DNA of 64,000 bases from Dendrolimus kikuchii (GCA_019925095.2 CM034392.1:24494387-24558386); one strand, 5' to 3'. Positions 10,418-22,195 are shown, counted from the first letter of the stretch. A program made the numbers and translations. Notes: generated by a model from the letters alone, not told the origin.

Positions 10418-10705
10418 GAGATGCGAGTTTTTTTTAATGCTTGGCAACTAGGCCTTTAAGCCAGGCGCCGTTGTATTGTAGGCTACAATCGACTTAATTC
10501 AACGGAGTTCTTGTGAAAACTGGAAAGGCCACATTTGGCTATATAGTTCACATTTCTCGCATAAACACATAATTACTACTCAAAAACTATCAATATCCTA
10601 CAACTATTGTTCATTTTAGAATGATTTTACACATTTTTAGAAAATAAAACTGCACAGCACAATGTCTCCTTTCAGTTCGCGCCAAAAACTCGAGATGCGA
10701 GTTTT
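10418..10705 (-). mobile_element. family M SINE-like element with 14-bp TSD (M1)
   Basis: The element is 10432-10691 on the minus strand, with a poly(T) (tail) at its left. The TSD GAGATGCGAGTTTT is perfect at 10418-10431 and 10692-10705. The head reads GAGTTTTTGGCGCGAACTG on the minus strand, shared with the plus copy at 38762. No RNA polymerase III box B is obvious. Confidence 0.8.
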
Positions 10706-10886
10706 ACTTTAAGCGGCACAGATTAGAGAGTCAATAAGACTGATGATTAAACATAGGTCCAATTTGGACCGAAATAAAACTGACAATAATATTTTTTAGA
10801 CTAAAACAGTGAAAAATTGAAAGTGATACTTAAGAAATTAATTTTGAATTATAATATGTTGACGGATGTAGGCTAAAGAAATTATA

Positions 10887-11040
10887 CATACATACATACA
10901 TAACTTCACGCCAGTTCCCTTGCGGGGTAGGCACGAACAACAGAGCGCCATTTAGGTTTATTCTTACACACCTCACTTGCTTCTTTGACATTCATAACTC
11001 TTGTCATGCACGCTCGTCTATTCTTAAGGCGCCTAACATA
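10887..11040 (-). mobile_element. family A copy A3
   Basis: Minus-strand RT tail with the (CATA)n array at its left and the conserved CTTCACGCCAGTTCCCTTGC. It is 5'-truncated near CTTAAGGCGCC. A near-match 12-bp pair (AAAGAAATTATA at 10875-10886, AAAGGAATTATA at 11061-11072) may be a TSD, but the right boundary is not exact. Confidence 0.75.
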
Positions 11041-11111
11041 TATAGGACCTCCTAACTCCTAAAGGAATTATATTTATATTAATAAAAGTTAGAGAAGAAT
11101 TATCTGTGAAT

Positions 11112-11128
11112 ACATTGTGTGAAGTTTC
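11112..11128. repeat. MITE end fragment
   Basis: GAAGTTTCACTTCTAC matches the inverted ends of the foldback element at 4502-4860. An isolated remnant. Confidence 0.35.
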
Positions 11129-11186
11129 ACTTCTACTGCGTGTGAACTGCTCACACACAATTTTTTACAATAAATAAGAACAATTA

Positions 11187-11430
11187 TAACCCATAAGCCT
11201 ATTGCTGGGCTCGGACACATCCCGTTTATATTGGAACCGACAGCATACCCGCCACGCTGGTCTTAGGATTGGCGAATTTGACACATCTGTTAACTCGATG
11301 TGCATGTTTCATCACGATGTTTTCCTTCACCGTTGGCATGTGATAATCGTAACGAATATGCACATTAGGATAGGAAACAACCTAAGTGGTGCATGCTTTC
11401 CGGTCAAAATTCGAAACTGCGCCCTTAGAG
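11187..11430 (-). repeat. SINE family P (minus strand)
   Basis: Minus-strand copy of the SINE at 48100-48385: the 3' end ATAACCCATAAGCC and GCTGGGCTCGGAC, internal CATCACGATGTTTTCCTTCACC, and a degraded tRNA-like head at the right. Diverged but collinear. Confidence 0.7.
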
Positions 11431-11689
11431 TTTAGGATGTGAATACTCTAAGGACTTAAGGTCCTTAGAGAAAAAGTTAATTTCTTTGCAAATGCAAAGC
11501 AGCCCTGTAAATTACTGTCCACGATGAAATTATAATTTCGTGGCTGACAAGAACCACCAAATAATGGAGGCCCTTAATCTGGGCTGCAAAACTAGGTCAA
11601 TTAGTCCAATGAAGGTACTTACCTTCATAATGACAGTACAGAAAAATATTTCGAATAACCAGTATGACTTTTTTTTATTTTAGATACTC

Positions 11690-11978
11690 GCGTTTACTAA
11701 AAATGACTAAACAGATATACAATGCAAAAGTGGATGGATGCAGAAGTCGTGGAAGGCCACGACACACCTTCCATGATCAAATTGATCGTGTACTAGCAGA
11801 AGGTGATGTCAGGAGCCTTAAGAACAGACGAGCTTGCATGACAAGAGATATGAATGTCAAAGAGGCAAGCGAGGTGTGTAAGAATAAGCCTAAATGGCAC
11901 TCTGTTGTTCGTGCCTACCCCGCAAGGGAACTGGCGTGAAGTTATGTATGTATGTATGTATGTATGCGTTTACTAAAA
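11690..11978 (+). mobile_element. family A copy A4 with perfect 13-bp TSD
   Basis: The element is 11703-11965, 5'-truncated at ATGACTAAACAG, with a 3' (TATG)n tail. Its RT tail is the best preserved in the window, reading KQIYNAKVDGCRSRGRPRH and continuing uninterrupted to ARELA and stop. The TSD GCGTTTACTAAAA is at 11690-11702 and 11966-11978. The exact TSD implies a fairly recent insertion by target-primed reverse transcription. Confidence 0.9.
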
Positions 11979-12765
11979 CAAAGATTCTATGGTTATTGAT
12001 GTTATAATAACTGCACTATGGCCCATAGGAGCAGGGTAGTTAGTTAGTAATCGTGCATCAACGGCAATGTCAAGCAATCTGGCAAGCTGTAGGCAAGTTC
12101 GCGAATCGACGATCTACAGGCAACAAGGACGTGGGGCGCAATGACACAGAAAGGAGAGGGCAGTGTTCGGGAGTATGTACCTATGATCGAAATTTAACAC
12201 AGATATAAATCTGCGGGACATTGCTAGTCATATATAAATGATATCAGTCGCATGAATGAAGGACATAAGATAAGAAGGCATTTACATCCTGTCATTATAA
12301 CCGAAGGTATTTGCTAGAACGTAATACAGTAGCGGAATGATAAAGTTCGTCAGATTTCAAATTGATATACAATATTTAACGTTCCGCGAGCACATGTTAC
12401 CTTTTCAAACTAAGTCACAAAACAGACTGCTCCACAGAAAATTATGTTTAACTATTTGACAATAAAGTTTAAAATTGGTTAGATTAGATCAAAGTTGTTT
12501 GATTTTCTATCTTGTCTAAGAAGATTGTTTAAAGGTGTAAAAACTTTTTATTGGTTTTAATATTTATGATAAGCGTAGTGATTATATCCTCTTTGTTTCT
12601 TATTGTTAACCTCAGCGTCTGTCATTGCCAACATTGCAATTTTCTTTTTTCACGTTTCTATCTATACGTACAAATAAATAAAATTAAGTGTCTGTTTGTA
12701 ACGTCAGATTAACAACTTCTTACTAAATGCAAAAGTGTATACGGTACCTACATCAAAAAATCTTT
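11979..12765. other. no gene seen
   Basis: AT-rich DNA with no supported exon or repeat. Confidence 0.35.
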
Positions 12766-12885
12766 TTTTTTGTCTGTCTGGATGTTCCGGCTAATCTCTG
12801 AAACGGCTAGAACGATTTTGACGAAACATTCACTGGTAGATAGCTGACGTTATAAGTTACTACTTAGGCTAAATTTTTTTTACGA
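12766..12885 (+). repeat. Helitron-like fragment
   Basis: TGTCTGTCTGGATGTTCCGG, then GAAACGGCTAGAACGATTTT and TAGATAGCTGACGTTATAAG resemble the common lepidopteran Helitron-type internal sequence (TCTGTCTGT, ACGGCTGxACCGATTT). Termini not found. Confidence 0.4.
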
Positions 12886-13140
12886 TTCCAAAAAAAATCA
12901 CCCAAATTCGGAGCATATTTTATAAACGTAACATTTATTAAAACGTCGACAGCACTGTTTCTTCTACTCGTGCAAGCAAAAGTCGACTTTAAGTTGACGA
13001 AAATTTTTTTACTCCGTGACTGTACATTAAAGATGGTACAAGAGTGTAACACTCTATGCATTCTACAAAGTTCACGTTATGCAAAAACGAAACAAAAATG
13101 ATACAGGTACGAAAGAAGCATTAGGTACCCATACCAAAGC

Positions 13141-13356
13141 GTACCAAAGCCACGACACACCTTCCATGATCAAATTGATCGTGTACTAGCAGAAGGTGAT
13201 GTCAGGAGCCTTAAGAACAGACGAGCGTGCATGACAAGAGTTATGAATGTCAAAGAAGCAAGTGAGGTGTGTAAGAATAAGCCTAAATGGCGCTCTGTTG
13301 TTCGTGCCTACCCCGCAAGGGAACTGGCGTGAAGTTATGTACGTATGTACCAAAGC
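13141..13356 (+). mobile_element. family A copy A5 with 10-bp TSD
   Basis: The element is 13151-13346, truncated at CACGACACACC, with a short tail (TATGTACGTAT). The TSD GTACCAAAGC is at 13141-13150 and 13347-13356. A second ATACCAAAGC just upstream (13131-13140) makes the left edge slightly ambiguous. Confidence 0.8.
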
Positions 13357-13379
13357 GTAATAATAAATATTCAATCACA

Positions 13380-13468
13380 GACTATCTTTAACTTGCGCAC
13401 ACCATAGCTACACGAGCGCATACCGTACGTAAATAGAGACTTACAACGTGAATCATTCAACCGACTCC
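13380..13468. repeat. local direct repeat, copy 2
   Basis: Partner of 10199-10290, about 3.2 kb away in the same orientation. It lies immediately after family A copy A5. Confidence 0.6.
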
Positions 13469-13984
13469 TTTTGTTTTGCCACGCACCATAATGACTATGC
13501 CTTGGCAGTATTAATGCTTAACTAATCCACGAACAAAGAATCGTATCGATTCACATGTTTACGCGTGTTATAAAGAATGGATTCAACTATCTATCGATAA
13601 CAAAGAAAGCTTCGTACCTTATTTACCAAGTTAATAAAGCAACAAACAAATTGTCAATAAAACTCTTGGACACTGTTTATAGCAACTGAGTAGGAATAAT
13701 CGCGCGCTGAGCAGAATGCAATCTGCCTTCGTAACGGGAGAGATGTGCCGGCGAAGCGCGCGCGCAGGTGTGAACTTTATTGCATGGATCTCGCGCGCGA
13801 TATTATTCAAGTGTTTACATACATCTGTCCTAGTATTCTCGTATGCGAATAGTACAGCATTTTGTACATAGCATTTAGGTAATATTTACATGAAATAATC
13901 CATTTTAATATTAGAATGAGATGATTTTATTCTTAAAACTTTTAGTTTGAATGAATATATTTTATTGTGTTTTAAAAGATACAA
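13469..13984. other. no gene seen; CG-rich patch
   Basis: No exon recognised. A CGCG-rich patch (about 13730-13800, with GCGAAGCGCGCGCGCAGGTG) stands out from AT-rich DNA. Confidence 0.35.
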
Positions 13985-14075
13985 TTAATAGAAATATTTT
14001 TTTGCAATACAATAGGCGGTCTTATCGCTATTAGCGATTTCTTCCAGACAACCTTTGGATGGACAAGAAATTTGA
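13985..14075 (-). repeat. family L fragment
   Basis: AGGCGGTCTTATCGCTATTAGCGATTTCTTCCAGACAACC is the minus-strand family L core, with its small hairpin (ATCGCTATTAGCGAT). The tetranucleotide tail is not preserved. Confidence 0.65.
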
Positions 14076-15435
14076 TAAGAACATAGGAAGTACCCTACCA
14101 AAAATATTATACACTTTAAATGTGATTTCTCTTTCTCTTGATTTGTTTTGATCTATAAATTTGTTTAACCCCTTTATACTGTTTCCAAGCGTTTATTTTA
14201 CTTTAATCAAGAGTTCTTGACAGTAAAGCCCACATGGCATACTTGTCGTACTTTATAGTTGTGGGTGACGTAATAGTGATGTTATGTGAGCCATGTATCG
14301 CACAGACTATTAAACCATCGTCACTTTGCGTAAATAAATAGAAAGCAATCGATTAGAAAATAAACATTGTTCTACTTTAAAGAAAAATAATTGATTGAAA
14401 CTTATTTATAAATGACGTAGATTTTTATAATGGATTCAGTCAGTAACGCATTAAAAAAATTACTAATTATCCGTCATCGAGCTGTCAAAAGTAAAATAAA
14501 TGCTTGGAAATGGTATATATAATTATTTTAATGAGATATATTATAAATATATAATTCTATGTGACAAAAACATTCGCAATATAAATTTTCGATGCACAGA
14601 AAATTAAAATAAAATTTAGAAAAATATAAGCCGCGCGCAGCAGCTTTTCCCGATGAGTACTTACTATTATTGTATTGTATTACTTACTATTACTGTATAT
14701 ACTTATATAAAGTATATAAAATAATAACTTTATTGCAACAACTATTTATGTAACCTTTTTTGTCAACCCTACTGACCGTCGACGCGTGGCATCATGAGGC
14801 TATCGGCAAACCTTCTGCGCACGCGTACTAATAAAAAGCACAGACCCTAAAATCATTTACTAAAATTTTACGCAGAATTAAAAGAGGTGCGCAAGCGTTA
14901 CGTCGATAATGGCCGAACAGATACAGCTCGATAATTTCTTTCAGTGCCCATAAAACGTAACTGACAGTTAATAAAACACCTATAAAAAGTTAACTTTAGT
15001 GCGTATCGTATAAGCACAAGCACTCGTGTGTAAGGATCGGTATGAGCCCATAATCTCCATTTCGCGCCGGTCTTTGAACCCGGTCCAATTCTACTGCGTT
15101 CCAGAAAATCTCGTTGATAGTTAAATACGTGTTCATGCAAAATCGATGGGATAGAAAAAATTATATCATTATATTAGACAAACATACTGTTTTTTATTTC
15201 ATTTTTTATTTGTCGCCTGGTTCACTCACCCCCGATGTTCTTCGGGGCCTGTAGATAGTCTTATATTTGTTCGCATGTTACTTCTTATTTCATCTATGTT
15301 AGTGTGTATATAATACTCGTATATGTAATATAATATGTATTATTTGGTATGTCTATATATGTATTAGTTAATATTATTTATTCCCAAAAAAATTGCAAAC
15401 ATACTGTTGGAAGCAAACCTTTTTAGTAGTTTTCC

Positions 15436-15438
<3 letters not shown>
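14076..15438. other. no gene seen
   Basis: AT-rich DNA. A moderately GC region at 14770-15130 has open frames but no splice context or similarity that I recognise. Confidence 0.35.
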
Positions 15439-15483
<45 letters not shown>

Positions 15484-15693
15484 CATACATACATACACAC
15501 ATACATACATAACTTCACGTCGGTTCCCTTGCGGGATAGGCACGACCAACAGAGCGCCATTTAAGCCCATTCTTACACACCTCACTTGCTTCTTTGACAT
15601 TCATAACTCTTGTCATGCACGCTTGTCTGTTCTTAAAGCTCCTGACATCACCCCCCGCTAGTACAGGATCAATTTGATCATGGAAGGTGTGTC

Positions 15694-15747
<54 letters not shown>
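15439..15747 (-). mobile_element. family A copy A6 inside a (TA)n tract
   Basis: The element (about 15480-15695, minus) has (TA)n on both sides: 15439-15479 at its 3' tail and 15696-15747 at its truncated 5' end. The flanking TA runs probably represent the original microsatellite target and its duplication, later expanded. The RT-tail motifs are as in other family A copies. Confidence 0.8.
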
Positions 15748-15749
<2 letters not shown>

Positions 15750-15834
15750 CCTTTTTTTTATTAAATATTATTACAAGAAAATTAACGTATTACTCCATGT
15801 CCAAGTTATATATACAGTTACATGCTCTCCACAG

Positions 15835-15892
15835 ATTGGTCCTTCGAGCCGGATATGAGCCAGCGACCTATGGATCTACAATCCACTGATAG
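15835..15892 (-). repeat. SINE-like fragment
   Basis: CTTCGAGCCGGATATGAGCC, then CGACCTATGGATCTACAATCC. On the minus strand this is a tRNA-like box B region of a kind common in Lepidoptera. Only this part remains. Confidence 0.4.
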
Positions 15893-15893
15893 T

Positions 15894-16367
15894 GAAATAA
15901 CTGTAGATGCCACGTATAGTCGTTTGGCCGAATACCGAATATTCTTTTTAACCGATCATTATTAATTCGGCCACGCTCTAGGCCGAAGCGCCGAATATTC
16001 GGCTACCGAATGTCCGGAGTAAGTAAGGTACGTGCAATTCGCGCGTAGCAAGTTTGTATTGAAACAATAATTTGAAAAGTATTTTATTATGTTGTCGCGA
16101 ATAACGCGACACAATGAAAAGTATATTTTAACCGTAGCGCGATTTTAAATTATTTTTTATTGATTCAAACATTTGGCCGAAACGTAATGTTTGTAATTAA
16201 AAACGCATTAGACACTATCAAAACGTTGTTTATCTATCAACTTTTGATGGAAATATATACAATTTTGAGCAATATTTTTTTAGGATTCGGTATTGGACCG
16301 AACATTGTGCAGCACTCGGCCGAATACCGAATAGCAGCCGAAAATTCCTGACATCTCTAGAAACAAC
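15894..16367. mobile_element. hAT-like MITE, 458 bp, 8-bp TSD with one mismatch
   Basis: The element is 15902-16359. The left end TGTAGATGCCACG and the complement of the right end TAGAGATGTCAGG are paired, with TTCGGCCGAATACCGAATA-like motifs inside both ends (GGCCGAATACCGAATA at 15926 and 16319). Flanks are GAAATAAC (15894-15901) and GAAACAAC (16360-16367). No transposase. Confidence 0.7.
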
Positions 16368-16959
16368 AGTAGGTTTTACATGAAACGAATGAGAAGCTTA
16401 ATTAGGCAATACCAATGCAGGTTAATGCGGCGTTTTACAAAACAAATTTGGGAACTATAAAACGGCCTGTAAAAATATTATCTCAATCAAAGCTTGAAGA
16501 TTAACAAGGCGCGATGAAGGTAACCGATGCTTCTTTTTTATGCGGTCTCATAAGGTTGGCAGGGTTGCCTATAATTCAGTAAACCACATTATAAAAATAA
16601 ACAATGTCGCGTATGGAAGTATTAAGTACTGAAGTAAAAATCATTACATAGATGAATGATCGCGACTAAAGTAATTGTACTTGTAATACTTCTGTACTTA
16701 TATTTAAAAAAAACTTGAAATAGACCACTATGAAGTAAAACAATTTTTAACTAAACCTGTTGCTGAGCAGTTTCTTGCGACGTCTTAAACGGCGAACAAC
16801 GTAAGTTGCAAAGTGGTGTACATAGAATAACAAGTAGACTTAAATTTTAACTTACATGGGCTTCTAAAAATATGCTCCAGTAGAGCTTAGTTTGAATATC
16901 TGATATCAATAAATTAATGTCTGAAACTTGAATTTGAATTTAAAATTATCATATTAAAA

Positions 16960-17012
16960 GATCCCGACGAATTGAGAACCTCCTCCTTTTCTAAAGTCGG
17001 TTAAAATCGAAT
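16960..17012 (+). repeat. short lepidopteran repeat fragment
   Basis: GACGAATTGAGAACCTCCTC, then AAAGTCGGTTAAAA; a second diverged piece occurs at about 40733-40780 (GAGAACCTCCTTC). Class unknown. Confidence 0.3.
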
Positions 17013-17349
17013 CGAAAAGAGGGAAACGATATGAAACTACATATATTAAATTCGCTATTACTTAACAGCTCTGTTAATGTTATGAGGCTGCTCCATCTAG
17101 GATAAGGCTAGTATTAGCGTCTGTAGCCAAATGCGTCTGATTCTTAGCGTTAAAAATAATGCCTTTAACGATAAGCTAAATTAGTATTATATAATAACAA
17201 CAAATAATAACAATATCGTATATAGTAAAACGATTGCTAACACTAACATTATGTGAGACATAGCAGTAACATGAGAGTGTGGAACGTTAGAGTTGATTTA
17301 AGCAACTGATATTGTTCCATTTTTACTGCAGCAAAAAAAAACAGTGCAG

Positions 17350-17460
17350 GCATCCTTAAATGCGTGTCGCGAGGAGATCGCGTCCCGCCGTCGTACGCCG
17401 AGAGCATTGTTACTTTGACGTGCCGCCAGCCGGCGCGCGGGTCAACGACTCGTCCGGATT
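17350..17460. other. GC-rich patch
   Basis: CpG-rich (GAGGAGATCGCGTCCCGCCG, then CCGCCAGCCGGCGCGCGGG) within AT-rich DNA. It may be regulatory. No coding exon supported. Confidence 0.3.
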
Positions 17461-17515
17461 TCGTTCATATTCTGTGATACCGAATGCCGCCCCGGCTCGT
17501 TGTAGAGATGCATGG

Positions 17516-17973
17516 TAAAGCCTCGGTCACACACAGCGAATAGTCGCTGCGAGTGTATTCGCTGCGAATAATACTCGCAGCAACAATTAACTGCCTGCCA
17601 GTCACACAGTCTGTGCCACAAATACAAATATGTCGTTAATTCGTCGCACACGTCTAAAACAGTATATTCGGTTGACGTTAGAGTAGTAGAAGAGTTAGCA
17701 AACCAAATGCTCATTAAGCTCACAACTCAGAAGTGAAAATGGTTTGAACGCAGATAACAGTGGTACTTCTAATACCCTTTTAAAAGAATTGTCTTCAGAG
17801 GAACCAGGAGATTATAGAAACATTCTACGTACATCGGAAGCTAGTGAGTAAAATTGATCATGCTCATTTGAATGGCGGCGAATGAATCTATTTGCAGCGA
17901 TAAGCCTGTCACACGCAGCGAGTTCTCGCTGCCTAATCGCAACGGCTATTCGCTGTGTATGACCGAGGCTTTA
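17516..17973. mobile_element. MITE with 35-bp inverted repeats and TA flanks
   Basis: The element is 17518-17971 (454 bp), bounded by TA at 17516-17517 and 17972-17973. Inverted ends start AAGCCTCGGTCACACACAGC on the left and AAGCCTCGGTCATACACAGC on the right complement, about 32 of 35 bases paired. Motifs AGCGAATA and TCGCTGCGA recur inside. The TA TSD suggests a Tc1/mariner-type parent, but the TIR is not one I can name. Confidence 0.7.
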
Positions 17974-18944
17974 AGCACAGCACCGATGCTCGTTCGTTAC
18001 GTCATGGCCCACAATTGATTGGGTACGCGCTAAGTGCTAGTCGAGAGTGCGCCTGACGCTGACTAATTAGGGGACGTAACTTAAAAACATTGCAATCAAA
18101 CTAACGCCCACGACGTTACATAACTCGCATCTTAAACTTACTAAAATTCAAATATATCGTCTACCATTATAATTTACAATATAATTAATAGGAAGTCACG
18201 AGTTATATACGGTTTTTAAGCGTTTTATATTATAATTGCATCATTTAGTCTCTGTATAATTAAACATTTTTGTAGATAAGGAAATATTTATTTGTAATAA
18301 ATATATAACTTCAAAATAATGACTATTCTTTGTAATTAATTCTTTATTCAAAACAGTCTGTCTTATCATAGATCAAAATAAATATTCATATATTAACAAA
18401 ACTAGAGTGAAAAATAATACAAAAATAAGTGTTCCGAAGCAATTATTGAGGATTCCTGCTTATCCATTTTTGAGATCATTTATTTAATTCAACGCTATCT
18501 TAAAAGAACCAACTTACTATTCAAATTTATACATAGTAGGTATCTGTTTAAATAAGCAAAAAGAACCGACGATTATTGACTACCAATAATAAAACAAGAA
18601 TATAATGCAACTACATTGCACCAGTAGGTCATTTTAAGATTTTTCTTATTAAAATCTAGCAAGAGCAATAAAAGTGCTGCAAAAACGTGATTAGAACGCC
18701 TCTGCAGCGAAGCGTCGACCTTCGCGGTCTCGTCAAGACGGACGATGCGCCCGCGCACACTATCCCGCCGATACGCCAGGTGCGAAATCGTTTGGCGCGA
18801 ATTACATTACATTGTGCTAGAATTAACTCAGTTTATAAAATATCGTTTATTTTTAGCCTCCATTTTTACTATAAACATTCGATTTTATTTACGCATCAGG
18901 CTCTACACTTATATTAATGAATACTAATTATAATGCATTTAAAT
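17974..18944. other. no gene seen
   Basis: AT-rich; a short GC-richer stretch at 18700-18790 has no convincing splice or protein evidence. Confidence 0.35.
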
Positions 18945-19265
18945 GCCACTGAGATGACATTGATGATGTGTGGTGTTACAAGAATGGATAAGGATGGAAA
19001 AATCGAGAGGAAGAAGACTAAGGTGATATGGACATATATTGAAGAGGGAGAAAAGTCACGTGACCAAAAGAATGTTAAACTGCAAGAATGCTCGGCAAAA
19101 ATGTAAAGGTAGACCAAAAGAGAGATGGATGATTTTTGTGAAGGATGACGATGATTTGTGGTGTGACAGAGGACGTATGTATGTCAGAATACTCCTCGTA
19201 TGAAAGAACAAGTCATAGTGTGCAGAACCCAAATAACTGGGAGAAGGTCAAAGAAAAGAGAGATT
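18945..19265 (+). pseudogene. family C non-LTR remnant (C1)
   Basis: Decayed RT C-terminal tail: a GAAAAGTCACGTGACCAAAAG segment, AAATGTAAAGGTAGACCAAA (KCKGRPK), AGATGGATGATTTTTGTGAA and GATTTGTGGTGTGACAGA, in the order of the better copy at 62880-63120. Frameshifts prevent a continuous protein. Confidence 0.65.
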
Positions 19266-19635
19266 TAAATTCCGCATTGTTTTAAATTATACCCTTGTAA
19301 CCCACAAAATAAAATAATAACATTGGAAATTTATGAAAATAAGATTTTTGCCCTAAATAAAGTCAATTATGCTTTAAAGTGATTGGATATTATGTACATA
19401 AATATACTATATTTGACATAATGTTTATCAAACAACACCTGCGGTTTCACACATCAGTGACAAATAATTTCAGAGTGCTGCAGTTGTTTAATACGTGTTT
19501 GGTTGTTTGTATTCGGGAAATAAACGGCATAGTAAACGTGGAGACCTAATAATTTTTAATAAGGAAACCTTCAAGTTTAAACAGCAATGAACTTCAGAAG
19601 CTTTCCACTATAGACAAATAACTCCAGGCACTACT

Positions 19636-20166
19636 TCATATTTATAATATTATAAAATGCTAAACATGCCGTGTCTGTACATTGGAACTATTTAAAAGAA
19701 ACAACAAACTATATAAACGATGGAGAAAACGATGCATTTTTTTTTTAAATCTCTTGTCTGTTTGTTCGGGATTCACATAAAAACTACTGGGCCGATTTCG
19801 ACGCGGTTTTCGCTGATCGACAGCAAATTAGACTTAAAATCTGCGCTACATTTTACCCTGAGAATCACACGGGAATTTTTCTGGAAATGTTTTAAAATGG
19901 TCAGATTTAAAAATAAATAGAATTCCAATGTTATTTTTTTCACTCATCCATAGCAAATTTAATGTAATAAAATGTGTAATATTTTTTATTCTAGGAATCC
20001 CGCGAGAAATTTCTCGGGAGCGGTTTGTAGTTATTCGTGTGCATAAAAATTAGCTTATTCCGGCACAGTTTTTACTAAAACGAGAGCTTACACATCTTTT
20101 TTTTAATGCTGTGGTATTTTATGTCATTTCAAATCAAGCGTGGACAGAGTCGCAGGCATATCCTAG
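19636..20166 (+). mobile_element. family E Helitron-like element (E1)
   Basis: Starts near TCATATTTATAATATTATAA and AAACATGCCGTGTC. It contains the conserved GGGCCGATTTCGACGCGG and TCGCTGATCGACAGCAAA, and ends GACAGAGTCGCAGGCATATC with CTAG at 20163-20166 followed by T. This is the Helitron-type 3' terminus shared with the copy ending at 40232. No Rep/helicase coding, so non-autonomous. The 5' boundary is approximate. Confidence 0.65.
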
Positions 20167-20264
20167 TATATCATATGTGTATTTATTATTAAATTGTAAG
20201 TAGTTGTACCATATGTTACGTATACTACCATCGCCATTATCATCTCAATTCCTATCCGGGGTTG

Positions 20265-20405
20265 TCTAGGAGTGGATTGCTTTTTAGCGACAAGACCGCC
20301 CTTTGTGCTAATTAGATATAGTTTTAGCCTGTAAGTTAATTTTTGTATTCATGTATAATGATGTGTTATATGTCTATCTATTTAAGTACTAACATTATTT
20401 TCATA
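20265..20405 (+). repeat. family L copy
   Basis: Core ATTGCTTTTTAGCGACAAGACCGCC, then an AT-rich 3' part ending TCTATCTATTTAAG (a decayed TATC tail). Confidence 0.6.
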
Positions 20406-20759
20406 TAAGGAGCGAGTGCTAAAATACCATACTTTATTTTTTACATTCATATTAAAAATATGTTTAAGGTTTCAATGATACTAAATACGTTATTGGACTC
20501 AAATTACGTCGTAATTTACTATTTTCTTACAAAATCTAGCAAAGCTTCAGTATTTTACAAGATGTTAAAAATGCCAACTACCCTATTACGCCTAAACTAG
20601 ACCCTCACCTAAAGAGGGATTACATATTAATGTCAAATTAATATTACTGTAATTATCATATTAAATAATTTCTGTAATAAATTAAATAATGTGTGATACA
20701 GACACTTTTTGTTTCTTTTCTTTTTTTATAAAAATTAGCAAATACACACGTTCTATATA

Positions 20760-21180
20760 TAATATTATATTCTCAAGCTATGTAAGTTACGTCTGGGTTG
20801 TGGGTAATATATAATAATAATAATAATAATAATCGGCAGACAAACACACACATTGTATATCCCCAAATTAAGCAAGTTACGCTTGTGTTATGGGTAATAT
20901 ACAACGGACTACTCTGGGGCCGATCCCAGACACCCAGACCATAGTAAATAACGGAGAAAATACGTTTCCGAAATTTACTATACCAGGAATCGAACCCGGA
21001 ACCTCTGCGTTGCAGTGAGGTACGCCGGCAAAGGCTTAGCCCGCTCAACCACAGAGGCCGTCAATATAATGTACTACTCCAGTGCCAATCCCAGACACAC
21101 AGACCATACATACATAGTAAATAAAGGAAAACTCGTATAAAAAAATCTACAATGTCAAAATCGAACACGGCCAGACACTG
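20760..21180 (-). repeat. tRNA-derived SINE family O with flanking partial copies
   Basis: On the minus strand from about 21061 leftward, a tRNA-like head contains box-A-like TGGTTGAGCGGG and an exact box B, GGTTCGATTCC. The body follows (GTCTGGGTGTCTGGGATCGG, GTATATTACCCATAACACAAG). Partial tail copies lie at 20760-20812 and an interrupted body copy at 21070-21180. An (AAT)n run sits at 20812-20834. It is RNA-polymerase-III-type in origin, not a functional tRNA: the rest does not fold as a cloverleaf with a clear anticodon arm. Confidence 0.8.
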
Positions 21181-22195
21181 TATAATTAAATTATTTATTT
21201 TTGTTCTGGTATCAGGCTAAAGCTATGTTTCTCTACCTTGTTGATACAATAACTGTGCACACGAGTTTAAACAATAAGAAAGATTATTCTCTCTGGTCGA
21301 TTAAACCTGTTGAACGTATCGACTCTTTGGCAACGTTTCTAATGAGTATATTGGATGCCATTACGGCTTGACTGACTACATCAATTAATAAATACTAACC
21401 GTGCATTAAACTTCAACACGTAGTATGTCAATCGCATCACAGATTACAAAGTACCACTTGACTAATGACTAGAAACGAGTTTAATCGAATTGTTGTACAA
21501 GTTTTTTTGGCCAATAGTCCTCTCACTCTCTATTAATTAATTACATTTCAATAATTAGAAGACGTATTCGGTTATTCGTTGCTATATTTGGTTATACAAT
21601 AATTTATATCTTAAATTATTTTATTTATTACAGGAAAGTCGAATCTAATTAATGTTGGTATACATTATAATCCTAAGCGCTTGTGTAGATGGCACTGCCG
21701 ACCGCGCCGCTACCGCATTGCTTTCTGTGGTTTTTCTATGTATGTTTAAGCGATCGAAAATGAGTCGGTAGCTGGCTTCCAGCTAGCTTATATAGTTTGG
21801 CAGCGCGACGGCGGCACGGTGGAGGTGTCATGTATCCATGCGCTAAAGATAATAATAATCGTTGATCACTTTAAAGATTCATTTTCAGCTAGTGGTGTCC
21901 GTGACTTTATTCGGGGAAAATTACAAATGTTTAAATATATTTATAGTCTGTGAACCCTGTAAGATATCGAAATAGTACATCCACCCAAATTTAAGATAAA
22001 AACGCTGCTTCAATCCCAAACATTTTTATTGAAATCTATCGAGCCGTTACGGAGTTGTAGACAAACTAATAGACAGACAGATGAAAATTCTTTAAACGAC
22101 CATTTTTTGCTAAGTCTCTTATACCAGTTTTCACTTACTTTTTCCCATTTATGTTAAGTGTTTAAATTTAATAAGTTATTGTAAAAGTGAATGTT
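21181..22195. other. no gene seen
   Basis: AT-rich, with a GC patch at 21685-21840 containing CTGCCGACCGCGCCGCTACC and GACGGCGGCACGGTGGAGG. No exon supported. Confidence 0.35.

Noticed and set aside
20996..21061. tRNA gene
   Set aside because: Box B is good, but it is the head of a SINE with a continuing body and diverged copies at 29965 and 37463.
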